60,000 nt of DNA from Adiantum capillus-veneris (GCA_014529385.2 CM043966.1:94803587-94863586), one strand, 5' to 3'; shown: positions 1 through 13,890, counted from the stretch's first letter. Translations and numbers: made by a program. The notes: generated from the sequence alone by a model not told the origin.

Positions 1-2053
1 CATTATGCACATTGCTAGTGCAAGAGTCACTTCCAAAAAAAAAAAAAGGACTAGACAACGTGCAGTTGAATATGCTTTTGTTGTTGCTTAAAGAAAGGGT
101 GGTAACAACAATGAAATCACTTGTTATGGTTCTTTTGCGAGTGAAAAATCACCTGTTCCTAATGCTTCTACTGGCAACAATTTGTATGGAAATTCTGGTG
201 ATAAGGGCAAAAAGAAGATGCGTTGCCATTATTGTAAAGCTAATAATCACTTCAGCAAGCAATGTCCTAAGTTGAAGGCCAAAGAGGCTAAGAAGAAAGA
301 GGTGGTTCCATTGTAAATATTGGTTCCACTACAAATGCAGCCATTGTTGAGTCTTCTGTGAAAGAAGACTATGATGTTGATGTTGACGCAGAATGGGCTT
401 TTAGTACAGAGTGCACTTACAATCCTGCTGTCCATGATGCATGCATGTCAGTTGCTGCAAATTCACATGTGTGGTATTTTTGATAGTGGTGCTACAAAGC
501 ACATTACCTCACATCGTGAATTGTTTACCTCTCTCGAGTCTATCCCTCATGGGAATCCAGTCACTTGTGCCAACAATGCCTCTTATCCGGTTTAAGGGGT
601 TGGAAAGATTGTGCTTACTGTTGCAAATGGTAGTTCTTTCCCACTTGTTGATGCACTTTATGTACCTGGGATCAAGAAGAATCTTTTTTCTGCTCTACAC
701 TTTCTAGACTTGGACTTGTAGTCAAATTTGTGGATGACAGATGTACAGCTCATGATCTCAGTTTTGGTGATGAAATTGTTGCATCTGGCCTTTTGTGCTG
801 TGGGCAGTATAATCTCACTTTGTATGACAAGTGTGGATAAAATTTTGCAACTGCAGTTGCAGATTCAAGGGCTATTTTGGATGCAAAATTGTGGCATGTA
901 CGTTTTGGGCATTTGAATTTTGTCAATTTGTTGCATTTGCAGAAATATGATATGGTTGCTTCTTTACTGCCTCTTGAAGCACCTATCAAACATGTTTGTG
1001 AAGACTGTATTTTGGGTAAAATGCACCGTTCTAAGTTTCCAAAGGATGGTTCAGTTAGGGCCACATGCAGGTTGCAGTTTGTGCATAGTGATGTTTGTGG
1101 GCCCATGAAAACTTCGTCCTTGGTGAACTACCTTTACTTCGTGACTTTCATTGATGATTACTCCAGGCATGCATGGGTATTTCCGCTTAAAGCGAAGTCC
1201 GAAGTTTTTATGTGCTTCAAACAGTTTCTGGCTATGGTTGAAAATGTCTCAAAATGTACATTGGCACCCTCCATTCCGATTGAGGGAGGGAGTATATGTC
1301 TCATGAATTTAATGCATTTTGGGCTAGTCGTGGGATAAAACACCAATGTACAATGCCTTATACACCTCAACACAATGGTTTTTCTGCGAGGAAAACAAGT
1401 CACTTACGGAAATGGCACAATGTGTGGTCAAAAGTCAAGCTGTGCCGCATTCTTTTTGGCTTGAGGCCATCATGTGTGCCACTTGTGTACTAAACATGTG
1501 TCCTACAAAAGATTTGTAGTCTATTACTCCGTATGAAGCATGGCATTATATAAAGCCTTCTATTGAGCACATGTGTGTTTTTGGCTGTTTGGCATATGCT
1601 TTGGTGCCACAAACACAACACAATAAATTGGATGATAAGGCTGTCAAATGTATTTTTGTTGGTTATAGTGCTGAAAGCAAAGGTTACAGGTTGTATCATC
1701 CAGAAACAAAGCGTATTCTGGTTTCACGAGATGTTGTGTTTGTGGAAGATTCTGTTCAGCCCTTGCTATTATGTACTAGAGATAGAATGTAAGCTCACAG
1801 GACATTTATGACACTTTGTTTCCTCTTTTCAGTGATGGAAGTTCGAATGTAAATTCCAATGAGGCAAATGTACAGCCTATGGGGGTTTCCAAAAATGTTA
1901 CAGATCACCCTATTATTGATGCAGATGTACATGATGTACTTGATGAGTGAAGGACTAAAAATGAGCAGGCTATAGGTATGCCAAAATGGCTGGTGCACAC
2001 TTTGCGTGATAGTAAATTGGATGCACCTTTGTCTAGTTGTATCTTTCAGGTTT
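1..2053 (+). pseudogene. Ty1/copia retrotransposon fragment, family A (gag end, protease, integrase)
   Basis: Remnant of a copia gag-pol gene read in several frames. Visible in order: a CX2CX4HX4C zinc knuckle at 224-265; a retropepsin motif DSGATKHIT with its Asp at 482-484; a GAG-pre-integrase H/C zinc site near 890-1020 (LWHVRFGHL...CEDC); the integrase core start HSDVCGP near 1085-1105 and YTPQHNG near 1362-1380; and the integrase C-terminal block VGYSAESKGYRLYHPETK near 1660-1712. Stops and frameshifts (for example after 595 and near 1260-1290) make it non-functional. The segment 1880-2053 is about 85-90% identical by eye to the reverse complement of 48270-48430, so both belong to one family. 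Reverse transcriptase and RNase H are absent: homology stops at about 2053. The left end lies outside the window. Confidence 0.85.
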
Positions 2054-2970
2054 GATAGATTGGATTAATATGGGTTGATAACCATTTTCACTTCAAAAAG
2101 TTGTGTTTGATTGGACAAATATGGGTTAAAAACCTTAAACACTTCAAAAAATTGTGATAGATTATAAGACACGAGTTCACATTTTGCACGTTAACACTTC
2201 AAAAAACAAGGTTACAATAAAAGACACGTGCGTCGTATTTTTAGTTATGAGATGAAGAGCACAACTAAATTGATATTGTGAATGCTTAACCAATTAGTAT
2301 TATGAAGGTAGAAAAAATATTAAAATTTGGTACGATTTCAACAAAGAATTTTATATTGAATATAACTTCTCACATCCATTTTTTTTTTTGTAATGATGTA
2401 AAGACAAAACGTAAGATTTGTAATGTATCTATTTCCATTATTCATTAACAAAGTAATTATCAAGATTTTAAAATCACAAACATCTTGTAATTTAAGCCCA
2501 TTTAATACTATATAGAGTGCATAATTTCTTGAAAAAAAACATTGGTATGGAAAATTAATAAAAGTGTATATATAAGCTTTCTAGTTGTGTCCATATAAGC
2601 TAGTTGTAAACAAATAGTTGAGATGAATGAAAAAATTCAAAGGGGAATAAAACTAATCTTTGATAAAGAAAAATACAACATGTGTAGTGTGTGGGGTATG
2701 GCGTAGATCAAAAAATATGGCTTGTATAACCATGAAATAGTATCACCTTATGTAATAGAGTTGAAGATTTTGTATATCTGCAACATAAGACATTGTAAAT
2801 GTGGACGAGTTAAATATTTCATGTGGATGTTAATTGAGGGAATGAAAAATAAATAAATAAGTAGATATAACGCATTATTGCATGCATCTTCCTCCTTTAA
2901 TTCGTACACTAGAGTACGAATTTTAGTGAAACGTCAACTATTGTTTTGCAAAGGTGCTATTCATAAGTGT

Positions 2971-3172
2971 AGTTGTATAAAAGCAATATGTTATAATTTT
3001 TATGAGTACTTTGGATAATATTTTGTAAGTTAAGAAAAACATTTCTTGATAAGTTTTTGTGATTTAATGTATCATTTATTATTGAAGTTGTATAAAAGCA
3101 ATATGCTATAATTTTTATGAGTACTTTGGATAATATTTTATAAGTTGGCAAAAGAATTTCTTGATAAGTTTT
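2971..3172. repeat. Two-copy tandem repeat, unit about 115 bp
   Basis: The sequence beginning AGTTGTATAAAAGCAATATG at 2971 restarts at 3086 with few differences and continues to TTTCTTGATAAGTTTTT in both copies. The second copy is slightly shortened at its end. It looks like a local AT-rich duplication with no coding content. Confidence 0.85.
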
Positions 3173-3635
3173 TTAGATTTATCATTTTAATAAATCAACG
3201 ATGGTTGATAAAGAATTCAATAGATAGTTGTTACATGATTAAAATTTTCTTTTGATATTTTTTAATAAAATGGGTTATGATTAGATATGAGATATTTTGA
3301 CAAGAACACTCAAGAATAACAATGTAGGCATTACAAAAAATTGTATATGAAATACTCTTTGAACACGGCCACAAAATCAACAAAGAATTTTGTATACTCA
3401 ACACTTTAACAAACAATATATATACATGCACATACAAATTATATGCCATTTGGGTTAACAACCTAAACATCACATTTATGCAAAAACAAATGCTTCTATC
3501 AAATGACACTCTATAGTTGCATTATCCACCACGTGTTGCTCAAATCTAAAGAGTAAAAGTAGTTTGCATACGAACATCATATGGCCGTGTTACCGACTGA
3601 TGCTCATATGTTTCTTTGCAAGGGGAAGGGAAGTT

Positions 3636-3695
3636 GACTCACCATAAGGATACTAATATCGCCGAGTTACCGACGTAGTATCCCTATGGTGAGCC
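3636..3695. repeat. Inverted repeat, 20-bp arms with 20-bp loop
   Basis: Arm GACTCACCATAAGGATACTA at 3636-3655 pairs with 3676-3695 at 18 of 20 positions. The loop contains GAGTTACCGACG, and GTTACCGAC also occurs about 90 bp upstream beside CATATG boxes at 3580-3608. The arrangement resembles the palindromic units further right but has a different core. Confidence 0.75.
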
Positions 3696-4368
3696 AATAC
3701 TTACCACAAGATTATAAGTGTTCTACAAAACTGTGCTTCTTTGATGTGGCAAGATTGCTTAACAAGGGGTGATGCCTTAAAAAAACTTTGATGTCAAATG
3801 AAGAGTGTATGTGGGAAGGGACGCTTATGGCCTTAGAGTCTTTAGAGGCTGTGGAAATAGATAATTTGTGGAGACAAAAGAGGTAATACAAAGTATTAAA
3901 TGGCATTGATGAAGGGCTAGCAAGTGGCACGTAGCATCAACAGGAGTAGTGGGCAGTGAGATTGTAGGCAAGGATGTTGTGGCAACATAGTCAGTGTAGC
4001 TACTGGGATTGTGTGGCCCACAAGTAGCATGGCATAGATTGAGACTAGAAGGCAGGGTGAAACTATGGCAATGATGGACAGAAATGTTGAGAAATAAGCT
4101 TTTGAAGCACGTGGATAGTGGGTGACAGCAAGTTGAGGTGGTTGAGCAACATCGGATGGGGTCGAGACCTTGATGAGAGGTTGTTGGAAATTAAAAATAG
4201 TGATAGGTAGGCCCATTTTTTAGTAGTTGACAAGCTGTGGTTTCCACCACACACAAGCACACATGTATACACACTAATTTAGGTGATGGATTAGTGAGCT
4301 AATATCCTCAAAATTAAGCACTTGAGGGCTCAAATTAAAGCCACAATTAGAGAGCTTTGCACGCACGT

Positions 4369-4370
<2 letters not shown>

Positions 4371-4411
<41 letters not shown>
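4371..4411. repeat. (AC)n microsatellite
   Basis: About 20 uninterrupted AC dinucleotides in non-coding DNA. Confidence 0.98.
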
Positions 4412-4989
4412 AGTGAAAAACAATGAGAATTTTGATTATTTGCAAAGATCAATCAAAAACATGGAAAAAAATTATGTAAAATGTCAATTCTGTCAACTAG
4501 TGGGTGCACAAGGATAGAGCTGAATCAAAATATATGCTAATTAAACACAAAATCTAGCTTGATTACTTAAGAGAGTGTGGTGGATCTAAGCATCAAGCCA
4601 TGAAGGTACCCAAAGTGAGAGCAAGCAAACACTGGATTAGTGCTAACCTTTATGCAAATGCATGAGACATTATGATTAGCAAGTGCAACTATCTTCTTTG
4701 TGGCCATCGACCTCTCTTTGTTGTGTTTTTGAAACATTTTTCCCCTACTTATCTAATGTAAGCATCTTTGAAACCTCTAGGGATTTTAAGGGTTGTCAAG
4801 GTAATCTATGCCATGTGAAAGTTGTTGGGTTGTTTGTTGTACTTTGCTTGAGTGAGCATTGATATGGATACCGTACATGGTTGGTAATAAACTTGTCATG
4901 ATTTAAGGTATGTTTGGTCATTTCCGCACACGTTCACCCACCTAGATGGACACTATATTTTTGATATATTTGTACTTTGTTATTTTTTC

Positions 4990-7900
4990 AAGGAGATGTC
5001 GGCAAGGTTCTTGAAGATTGGATTGAGTGTATAAATAACTACTTTGACTTGGCTCATTCATCTATTAAGAACAAGGCTATTGCTAAGTTCAAATGAGAAA
5101 ACAACCAAGTGTTGGTGGGATGATGATTGTGATAAGTTATACCTAAGGCTCGGCTAAAAAGGACTATAAAGAAAAAGTATATCATTCAATAGCATAAATG
5201 AATTTGTTGGGGTTACCTTAAGGCTCAGTTAAATAAGAACTATCAAAACAAGGTATATCAATATCATTACATGAATGAATTGCACTCAACGAACCAAAGA
5301 CCTAGAGTGATACTATCAAGTTATCAACCCTTCTCAAGTATTCCCCGATAGGAATAACTCAAGGAGTCAATGTAGTGCATTTTTTTTCAAGCTTGCACAA
5401 TCCTTTCAAGACTCAACTCTAGAGCCTATGACTTACAAACTTTGTAGATGTACTTGATGCGGGAAAGCAAATTGAAATTTAACTATCCACTAGTAGAAAG
5501 TGAAAACCTAAACATAACCTTGTCTGTGAGATCAAGAGAGCTTGACTTGAAGAGGAGCCAAGACCATCAAATTCACAAAGATAAGAGCATTTGTTAAGCA
5601 TAATGAGAAGACATGATTACCTTTGATTCACTTGCCCTTGACCCTGGTCATCAGTGCAAACCTTGATTGTCATTCCAAAAGGCTGCTCATTTAATGATGC
5701 AAACTATACATGATTAGTAGAAACTTTTGAGATCATGAACCAAAATCTTAGAAACTTTTAGCCTAGGCCTTTTGCAGCTAAGTAGAACTCTAACCAAAAT
5801 CAACAACCACCTCAAAATCAAGGAATTTTTGGACCACAGAATTGATCTTTTGTGAGGAATGGACCACCCAATAACAACAAAGACAATAACTTTGATTGAC
5901 CACCTCATCTAGGAGGAGTAAACCAATGATTTCAAGAATGATCTCAATCCAACAAATCTCAAAATGATAGAGATAAAAAAAAACCAAGAAAATGCATACA
6001 CTCATGCTACAATCCAACATTAGGGAGCAAATGAGAATTTTTTAGTAATTCAAATATCAACACAGTATGTAGGTAAATATTTTACCTTATCGACCGATTC
6101 TAGAAGTACATATTCTTATTTCTCCTAGATGCATTAGAAATCTCAATCTACCTCAACTCCCTGATACTTGCCTTACTATGTAGTTAACTATGCGTAGGAA
6201 AGTTAAATCTTCTACTTCAGTGGGCAAATTGAATTTTTTTTTGGATGGTCAAAAGACTTTAGGTCATTTAAGGATCTTACCCATATGAGTCTACAACAAA
6301 ATTTTAGGGAGGGATTGGCTTGAGGAAAATGATGTATACTTGCATTGTAAACAAGCTTCATTGAATTTGCAAATGAGAACAATTCTAGGGTCACTATTAC
6401 CAAAAAAACAAGTCCAAGTGTTTTTCACCAATTACTAAAAGTATATAGGAAGAATGAGATGATTTATGTTGTGAAGCTCAACCTTGCACAAAGAAGAAAT
6501 TAGGAACACCACAACCTAACTGGATCACCAAATAAGTTGATGATGTTTCCACTAAGAAACATTCAGAGTTACCATCTAAGCATGAAGTTGATCATGCAAT
6601 TGAGCTTATTCTAAGAGCTCAACCAGTTGCTCATGAACCATATAAGACGTCTGTTCTAGAATTTGCGGATTTTAAAGAGTAACTTACTCAACTTCTTGAC
6701 CAAGGCTTCATTCAACGTAGTGTCTTTCCATGGATTACTCTTGTTCTTCTCAATCGGAATAAGGGTGGTACTTTACGTCTTTGTATTGGCTATCATGGAT
6801 TAAATCAGGTAACAATCAAGAATAAGTATGCAATGACTACAATTGATGGATTACTTGATCGATTATATGGAGCCTTTATTTTCACAAAGATTGATCTCAG
6901 ATTTGGATATTATCAAATCTAGATTAAGGAGAAAGGTTTACCAAAGATAGGATTTTGGATTTCATGAGTTTACAGTTATGTCTTATTAATGCTCCAACAA
7001 TCAACTTATGATCGATGTGTTTAGAAAACATCTTGATAATTTAGTTCTTATCTTCTTTGATAATTTGTTGATTCACTTAATATATAGAAGAACATGAGAA
7101 TCATGTATGCAAGGTACTTCAACTCCTATGATAATATCAACTTTATACTAAGCAAAGTAAATGTATCTTTTTCATGGACAAGGTGGAAAACTTGAGATTC
7201 ATTGTGTCAAAGGATGGTGTGTCCACTAACCTAAGTAAGATTGAAGTTATTGTAGCTTGGCCTACAAATTTCTTGGGTCAATAGGATGGTATCATACTTT
7301 TAGTTAAGGTTATGCTAGGATAGCATCACAACACTAACCAATTCTCCCTACAAGAAGACTAAGAGTTTACTTGGAATGATTGTGTCTAGGATAACTTTGA
7401 GGAACTCAAATAATCTCTGGTAAATTCTCTTATTTTATGACCTTTTTAATTTCACAAAGACATTCATTGTTCTCACATATGCAAGTGGACAAGTGATTGG
7501 TGGTTTTTTTTCTCAAGAAGGAAGACCAATAGCTTATGAATCCTGTAAGTTATGCATTCACAAGTTAATTTAACCTGCTCATGACTTGGAATTTTTAGTG
7601 GTTGTACATAATCTCAAGATATAATATATCCTTTGGCGATGATTTGAGCTACATATAGATCATAAAAGCCTCAAATGGATTTATACTAAACCTGATCTTA
7701 ATATGTGACAATGGAGGTGGATGAAATTGTTATGAAAATATGACTTTGAGATTATATATAAACCAAAAAAAGAAAAATTAGAGCCAATGTTTTAAGTAGA
7801 AAGAGTACGGTAGTGGTGATTGCAACCTCTACTACCTCTTTGATTGCCCTTATTCATGAGAGTATAGTTCAAGATTCCCTTTTAAAGAAAATTCAATATT

Positions 7901-9050
7901 TTTAAATCTTGAATAATCAAATAAACAATCAAGAATGACAAATCAAAGGCTTTTACATTAAAGATAGTGACACTACTTCAACAAGCATTATTGTATCACT
8001 AATAATGAAGGTAATAACGTTCTTGCATCCCTAATAATGAAGGTATTAACCTTTAAATTTTGCAAGAGAAAAATACATCCCTATTACAAGCCATTTAGAT
8101 TACATTAAAACTTATTCTACTTTGAGGAAGAGTTTCTTTTGGCCAAGAATGGAGCACAATGTGTTATGTCACAAATGCTTAACATGCCAATGCTTTAAAG
8201 ATAAAAGAGTTTGATACCCTCATAAGCTTCATCCAATTGACGCACCTCAAATGAGATGGGAATGCATATCCATGGATTTCATCGCATGACGTCTTATGTC
8301 TTCTAGATATGAGTCTATTTATGTGGTGGTTAATATGCTTACAACGATGGCTCACTTATTTTGTATCAAGACAATGTTTACCACTAAAGACGTAGCTCAT
8401 GTTTTCATGAAAGGTATTTTCATGCATCATGGCTTACATCTTCGTACAATTTGGAATTGTGATGCAAAGCCAACTTCAAAATTTTGGTAAGTGTTATTCT
8501 CAGCTACAAGAACCCAATTGGCTTTTAGTAGTACTTATCGCCCTTAGACTAATGGCCAAATGGAGAAAACCAATCAGATGATTGAAGACATGCTGAGAGC
8601 TTGTTAATGAATGAATAAAATAAGTGGATAAGGTATATATATTTGGCTAGATTTGTATATAATTCATACAATTGGAATATCTCATTTTCAAGCATTATAT
8701 GATCAAGAATGCCTTAGCCCATTGGAGTGGATAGACCCACTCATAATATTTCAAGCTTCTAAAAAAATATTGGATGAAATGCAATTGCACATTGACCTTA
8801 TATGCCAAGATATAAAACTACTCAAGATAGACATAAGAGTTATACTGACCTTAAATGATCTACTCGACTCTTTGAATAGGGAGATACAAGAAGGAATCCT
8901 AAATGAAGTTCTCTATCAATGCATAAGTGCAAGAAGATTAGTTAAGGTATTGTGGACCTATTGATTCATTATCAAGCTTATTAGTTTCTATTACCACCTC
9001 ACATCAAGGTACACATTAGGCAAAACTTGGACTCATCATCGAGAGAGGTA
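4990..9050 (+). pseudogene. Ty3/gypsy retrotransposon remnant (gypsy A)
   Basis: Strongly decayed gag-pol, recognisable in order on the + strand. A gag-like segment near 5000-5100 reads EDWIECINNYFDLAHSS. A Gln/Asn/Pro-rich stretch lies near 5790-5960. Reverse transcriptase spans about 6600-7300 (LDQGFIQRSVFPW, LRLCIGYHGLNQVTIKNKY, FTKIDLRFGYYQI); the catalytic DD box is not preserved. An RNase H region at about 7430-7790 includes AYESCKL and HIDHKSLKWIYTK. Integrase spans about 8100-8640: a CX2C zinc site, the core start MRWECISMDFI, and near 8545-8600 a TNGQMEKTNQ block keeping the catalytic Glu. Stops and frameshifts occur every few dozen codons. The following copia element starts at 9099, just beyond the end of pol. 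Confidence 0.8.
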
Positions 9051-9098
9051 ATCCTGAAAAATACAAAAAGTAGTTTTTCGGAATTAAATTTCTCCTAG

Positions 9099-9785
9099 TG
9101 TTGGTATACTTGCAATGCCCACCTCTCTTAGTTTTTCCACAACAATATATGATGCACAATTTGTAAGGACCCCATATGAGGAGAAGCCAATGGTGCCCAT
9201 ATATTTGGTGGATTCCAGCTTTGCACGCTGATGAGATCTCTATTTGTGATCGTGGATGGTATGGAGCAAATTCAGGGCCAGAATATCTTGATTGGTCGGA
9301 AGACAATAAAAAAATGGCCGTCCCATGGACATTGGCCGATTGTCCGTGGTCTTTGGCCGGTCGTTGGATTTCCTTGGCCGGTGGCCGAGTTCTAGGAGGA
9401 CTTGTTTACCCAAAAGCGGCTACACATGGGCGTATGGGAGAGTCCTACTTGGACCTGGGTATCTAAGGGCGTTTGCACATGGGCATTTAGAGGCTCCCTT
9501 ACATATATATAAGGAGGCCTTATCATGAGTAATCCGGTAGAATGGTGTGCACACTTGATGCACACAACACATCCTTGTTGAATAATTGCTAGTCCCTTGT
9601 ATTCCTACTTGCTCTAGTTGTTTAAATCTCCATCTAAGCTCTACCTTGAGAACACATGTGTGGATGACTCCATCACTTTGTAATAGTGTGCTAATCTAAA
9701 GTTTTTGATTTGCCACTAATCTACTTTACATCATCTCTCTACTCTCCTTGCTACTAGATCCTTATTGTATTCCGCATTTCTTACA
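9099..9785 (+). repeat. 5' LTR of copia B
   Basis: 687 bp, beginning TGTTGG and ending CA immediately before the primer binding site. It matches 13922-14591 along its length with scattered substitutions and short indels, for example TATATATAAGGAGGCC in this copy against TCTATATAAGGAGGCC in the other. That shared stretch holds a TATATAA-like box near 9501 that could be the LTR promoter. Confidence 0.93.
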
Positions 9786-9797
9786 TGGTATTAGAGC
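9786..9797 (+). other. Primer binding site, initiator tRNA-Met type
   Basis: TGGTATTAGAGC directly after the LTR differs by one base from TGGTATCAGAGC, the common plant primer site complementary to the 3' end of initiator tRNA-Met. Confidence 0.85.
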
Positions 9798-9857
9798 ACT
9801 AGGTGCTTGTAGCTAAGAAAGTACGAGAAGTACTTGTATTACTTTGCAAAATCAATT

Positions 9858-12800
9858 ATGTCGGTGTCTTCAAGTGATGTTTTTGGTGCTACTCCGCTTC
9901 GCTTTTGTCCACCAGCATTCACCAAAGGAAAGGCATCAACTACACATTGTGAAAATTCAATTTTTTTGCAAGTTTGGAATCATAGAAATTGCTAGATATG
10001 GTGTTGGGGCCAAATGTTGCAGACTCGGAGCCCACTGCAACAAATGATTTGGCAAATCCAAGCATTGTAATTTCCTTAGATGCTACTCTTCTACGTGCCT
10101 GGAAAAGAAGGAATGCAGATGCATTATGCGCCATTGTCATGTGTGTAAGTGATTCTATCCTCACTTTGGTTCACCATACCACTAAAGCACATGAAGCTTG
10201 GAACATATTGGCTCACCAATATGAGGCGCACAATCACACCAGAATTCAAAATCTGGAAAATCAGCTTGTTGCTAAGAAACTTGCTGATGGAGAGAAGGTG
10301 GAGGACTTGATCAAGCGGATTAAGAACCTCCAAGATCAATTAACTGCCATTGGTGTGGCTATTTCTCCAAAAGATTTATCTCGGTGTTACATTCGCATAC
10401 TTTCGGCGAGATATGATGGTCTCGTTATGACACTCAAAACTCAGGTTCATCCAACCCCTCTTATGTTTGAAGAACTGAGTGCAATGTTGCTTGAAGAGGA
10501 GCTGCGACTCAGGACCAAGGATGGTGGAGGTAATATTGCCTTCACAGCCAATGCAAAAGGCAAGGGGACTACATCAAATGCTTCTAAGAAGAAGCCCAAG
10601 AAGAGAAAATTTTTAGGTAGTTGTTTTTACTGTGACAAGAAGGGTCATGCTGTTAAAGACTGTAGAAATAAGAAAGCAGACAAGAAGAACGGAACCATGA
10701 AAGCTTCTTGGAAGGAAAGAGAATCCACCAACAATGCTGAAACAGACCTTGAACTATGGGCCATCATAGAAGAGGTATACTCATCAGCACAAACTCCACT
10801 TGTTGATGGTTCTTGGATTTTAGATAGTGGTGCGTCCCGACATATGACTAGTAAGAAAGACTGGTATAGTTCCTGGAAGCCTCTACACGAACTCATAAGT
10901 GTAATTTCTGGGAATAATGCCAAATGTCCAGGTGAAGGGTCTAGGACAATTTCTTTTTTAGTAGCTACAAGTGAAACTAAAGAGCTCTCTAATGTGTTGT
11001 ACATGCCTTGAATCAAGAAGAATTTTTTGTCTATTGTTGCAATCACTGATCATCATCTTGAAGCTCATTTCAAGAAAAATGGAGCAAAAATCTTGGATTC
11101 TAAAGGAAACATAGTGGGAAAGGGCGTAAGGTGCAACAACCTCTACAAACTTTCTGCACTTACTGCCACTACAGAAAAAGATACAACTCAATTATGGCAT
11201 GAGACATTTGGTCACTTAAGAATTGCTATGCTCAAAGAGATGCAAAAATCTCGGATGGTGGCACACATGCCTCAAATCTCAGATATGAATGAAGTTTGTG
11301 AAGCTTGCATGATGGGAAAGCAACAAAGAAAGGAATTTACACAAGAGAGTAGTAATCGAGCTGAGTCTCCTCTAGAGTTGGTACATGCAGATTTCTGTGG
11401 TAAAATTTCTACATTCAAATTTGGGTGGATCTTTCTACTTTTTGATATTCGTCGATGAATTTAGGAGAAAGATGTGGGTGCATTTCATTCATGAGAAATC
11501 TAAAGCTTTTGGAAAGTTTAAAATGTGGCAAAAGCTTGTAGAAAATGAAACAGGAAAGAAGGTGAAGAAGCTTCACACAGATCGAGGAGGAGAATTCATC
11601 TCAAATGAATTCAACAACTACTACAACAAGCATGCATAAAACAACACCTTACTACAGCTTACACACCACAATAGAATAGAGTTGTGGAGTGTCACAATTG
11701 GACGGTGGTAGAAATGGCAAGGTGTATGCTCAAAACCAAGGGTAGGCCAGATTCCTTTTGGGCCGAAGCAGTAAGTACATCAGTGTACATTGTCAATCGA
11801 AGCTACAAAAAGGCTTTGAAAGGGAAAACATATCAAGAAGCCTATTCTGGTAAGAAACCTTTGGTCTTGCATTTCAAAACATGTGGGTGTTTCTGTTATG
11901 CACATATTCCAGATTCACAAAGAATAAAGTTCGAAGCCAAAAGCAAGAAGTGCGTATTTCTCGGATACAGTGAAGAGTCTAAGGCTTATAGACTCTATGA
12001 TCTAGAGGCAAAGAAAATACTTACCAGTTAGGATGTGGTATTTGAAGAAGGGCCACATACGGTGGAGAAACCAGGTTCGTCCACTTTCTCATCAAATGAA
12101 GAAATAACTCACCACGTTCCATACCAAAGTCAGGTAAAAAATCAAGAGGAGGAGTTGTTTAATGATGAAAAATCAAATAAATCTAATCAACCTGTTGTAG
12201 CATCACAGGAAAAGCCACTACCAAAGTGGACTCAATAGCTTTTTGACGCTCAAAATCCTCAAGTTCACAATTCTCATGAAGAGGAAGGGTGTTTGTGACT
12301 GTCAAAGAGAATAGAGGAGCAAAGGAGAGCCTCCGAGCACATCATCAACATGGCTCTCATGACCAAAATTGTGGGCTCTGTGAAGGAGCCATCCTCCATT
12401 GACGAGGCCATGGCTGATCCAAAGTGGAAGGAAGCGATGTAGTATGAGTATGACAACATCACAAAGAATGACACTTGGGAAGTAGTGGATCGGCCTCCAA
12501 AGAAGAAAGTCATTGGCACAAAATGGGTGTACGAGCTCAAGAATAAAGTTGATGGATCTTTGCAAAAGTACAAAGCTAGGTTAGTAGCACAAGGATTCTC
12601 TCAAGTCAAAGGGTTTGATGTTAGTGACACCTTTGCTCCCACAGCTCGAATGACAACTATTCGTCTTGTGCTTGCTCTTGCTGCTATCTATTTATGGGTT
12701 GTTTACCAAATGGATGTTGTGTCTGCATTTTTTAATGGACTTCTCAAGGAGGAGGTGTATATTGAGCAACCACTAGGGTTGAGATGCCTCATTCAGATTG

Positions 12801-13890
12801 AAGATTTTCAAATTGAAGAAGGATTTTTATGGCTTGAAACAATCTCCAAGAGCATGGTATGTTAGAATTGATAAGTTTTTTAAAAAACTTGGCTTTAGAA
12901 GAAGTGCTTCTGAAGCGAATTTATATGTGCTTAAAGAGAATGGAAAAAAACTCATTATTATCTTGTATGTCGATGACTTGATAATCACAGGTGACCACAA
13001 AGAGCTCATCCAACAAACTTGTGAGAGTTTGAGTTATGAATTCAAAATGAAAGACTTGGGTTTGTTGCATTACTGTTTTGGGATTGAGGTTTGGCAATCC
13101 TTAAAAGGCATCTTCATCTCTCAACAAAAGTATGCAACAGAGATCCTATAAGCTTGTGGCATGATGGATAGAAAACCTGTGAGAGCACTCCAATGGAGGT
13201 AAATGCAAAAATCTCCATGGAAGATTCTTCTCGCTTAGTCGACATTAAAAAGTACAAAAAACTTGTGGGAAGCTTAATTTTCTTGTGCAATACTAGGCTG
13301 GATACTTCTTTTGCAGTAGGTGTTTTAAGTAGGTTTTCCAACCAACCAAGAGAATCTCACTGGAAGGCAGGTATGTGAGTTCTTAAGTACATCAAAGGTA
13401 CTTTGGGCCATGGAATTGGCACAAATACTCTTAGTGGGTATTGTGACTCTGATTGGGCAGGAGATTGTGACTCTAGAAAGTCAGTTTCTGGATTTTGTTT
13501 CTCACTTGGTTTTGGAGTTTTTTCTTGGATTAGCAAGAAACAGCCAACCGTCGCTCTTTCTTCAATGGAAGCCGAGTATAGAGCTTCTTGTTTTGCAGCT
13601 TGTGAAGTAGTTTGGCTAAGGGGAGTCCTCATGGACTTAGGTGTTTCTCTTCATTCAACAACAACACTTCAAGAGTTGCATGGCGATTGCCAAGAACCCC
13701 GTCTTCCATGCATGCACAAAGAATATTGAGGTTCAATATCATTATGTTTGAGAGCTAATTGAGGATGAAATTGTGGAGCTAGAGTATTGTCCTACTTAAG
13801 ATAATTGTGTATATTTCTTCACCAAAGCTCTAGGGAAAGACCAGCTACTTCAACATATTCATCAACTTGGAGTTGGCACACGGCCAACAT
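9858..13890 (+). pseudogene. copia B gag-pol polyprotein, frame-broken
   Basis: The first ATG at 9858 opens a short frame that shifts near 9980 into the long gag frame ending at 11011. Gag carries a CX2CX4HX4C knuckle (CFYCDKKGHAVKDC, near 10623). Protease has DSGA with Asp at 10823-10825. After a stop at 11009, integrase follows: a zinc site in 11190-11320, then catalytic Asp at 11390-11392 and 11580-11582 and Glu at 11687-11689, spread over three frames. Reverse transcriptase starts near 12485 (IGTKWVYELKNK), shifts frame near 12800, and keeps YVDD at 12966-12977. RNase H near 13430-13620 keeps DSDWAG and SSMEAEY. All catalytic residues survive but at least five stops or frameshifts break the polyprotein. 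Copia order (integrase before reverse transcriptase) is clear. Confidence 0.9.

Larger units (their letters stand above)
2054..4990. other. AT-rich non-coding stretch
   Basis: No reading frame here shows a recognisable domain or sustained codon structure. It contains the two-copy tandem repeat near 2971, the inverted repeat near 3636 and an (AC)n tract, listed separately. The part at 3712-4270 has longer open frames on the minus strand but no motif I recognise. It is probably eroded transposon or LTR DNA. Confidence 0.6.
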
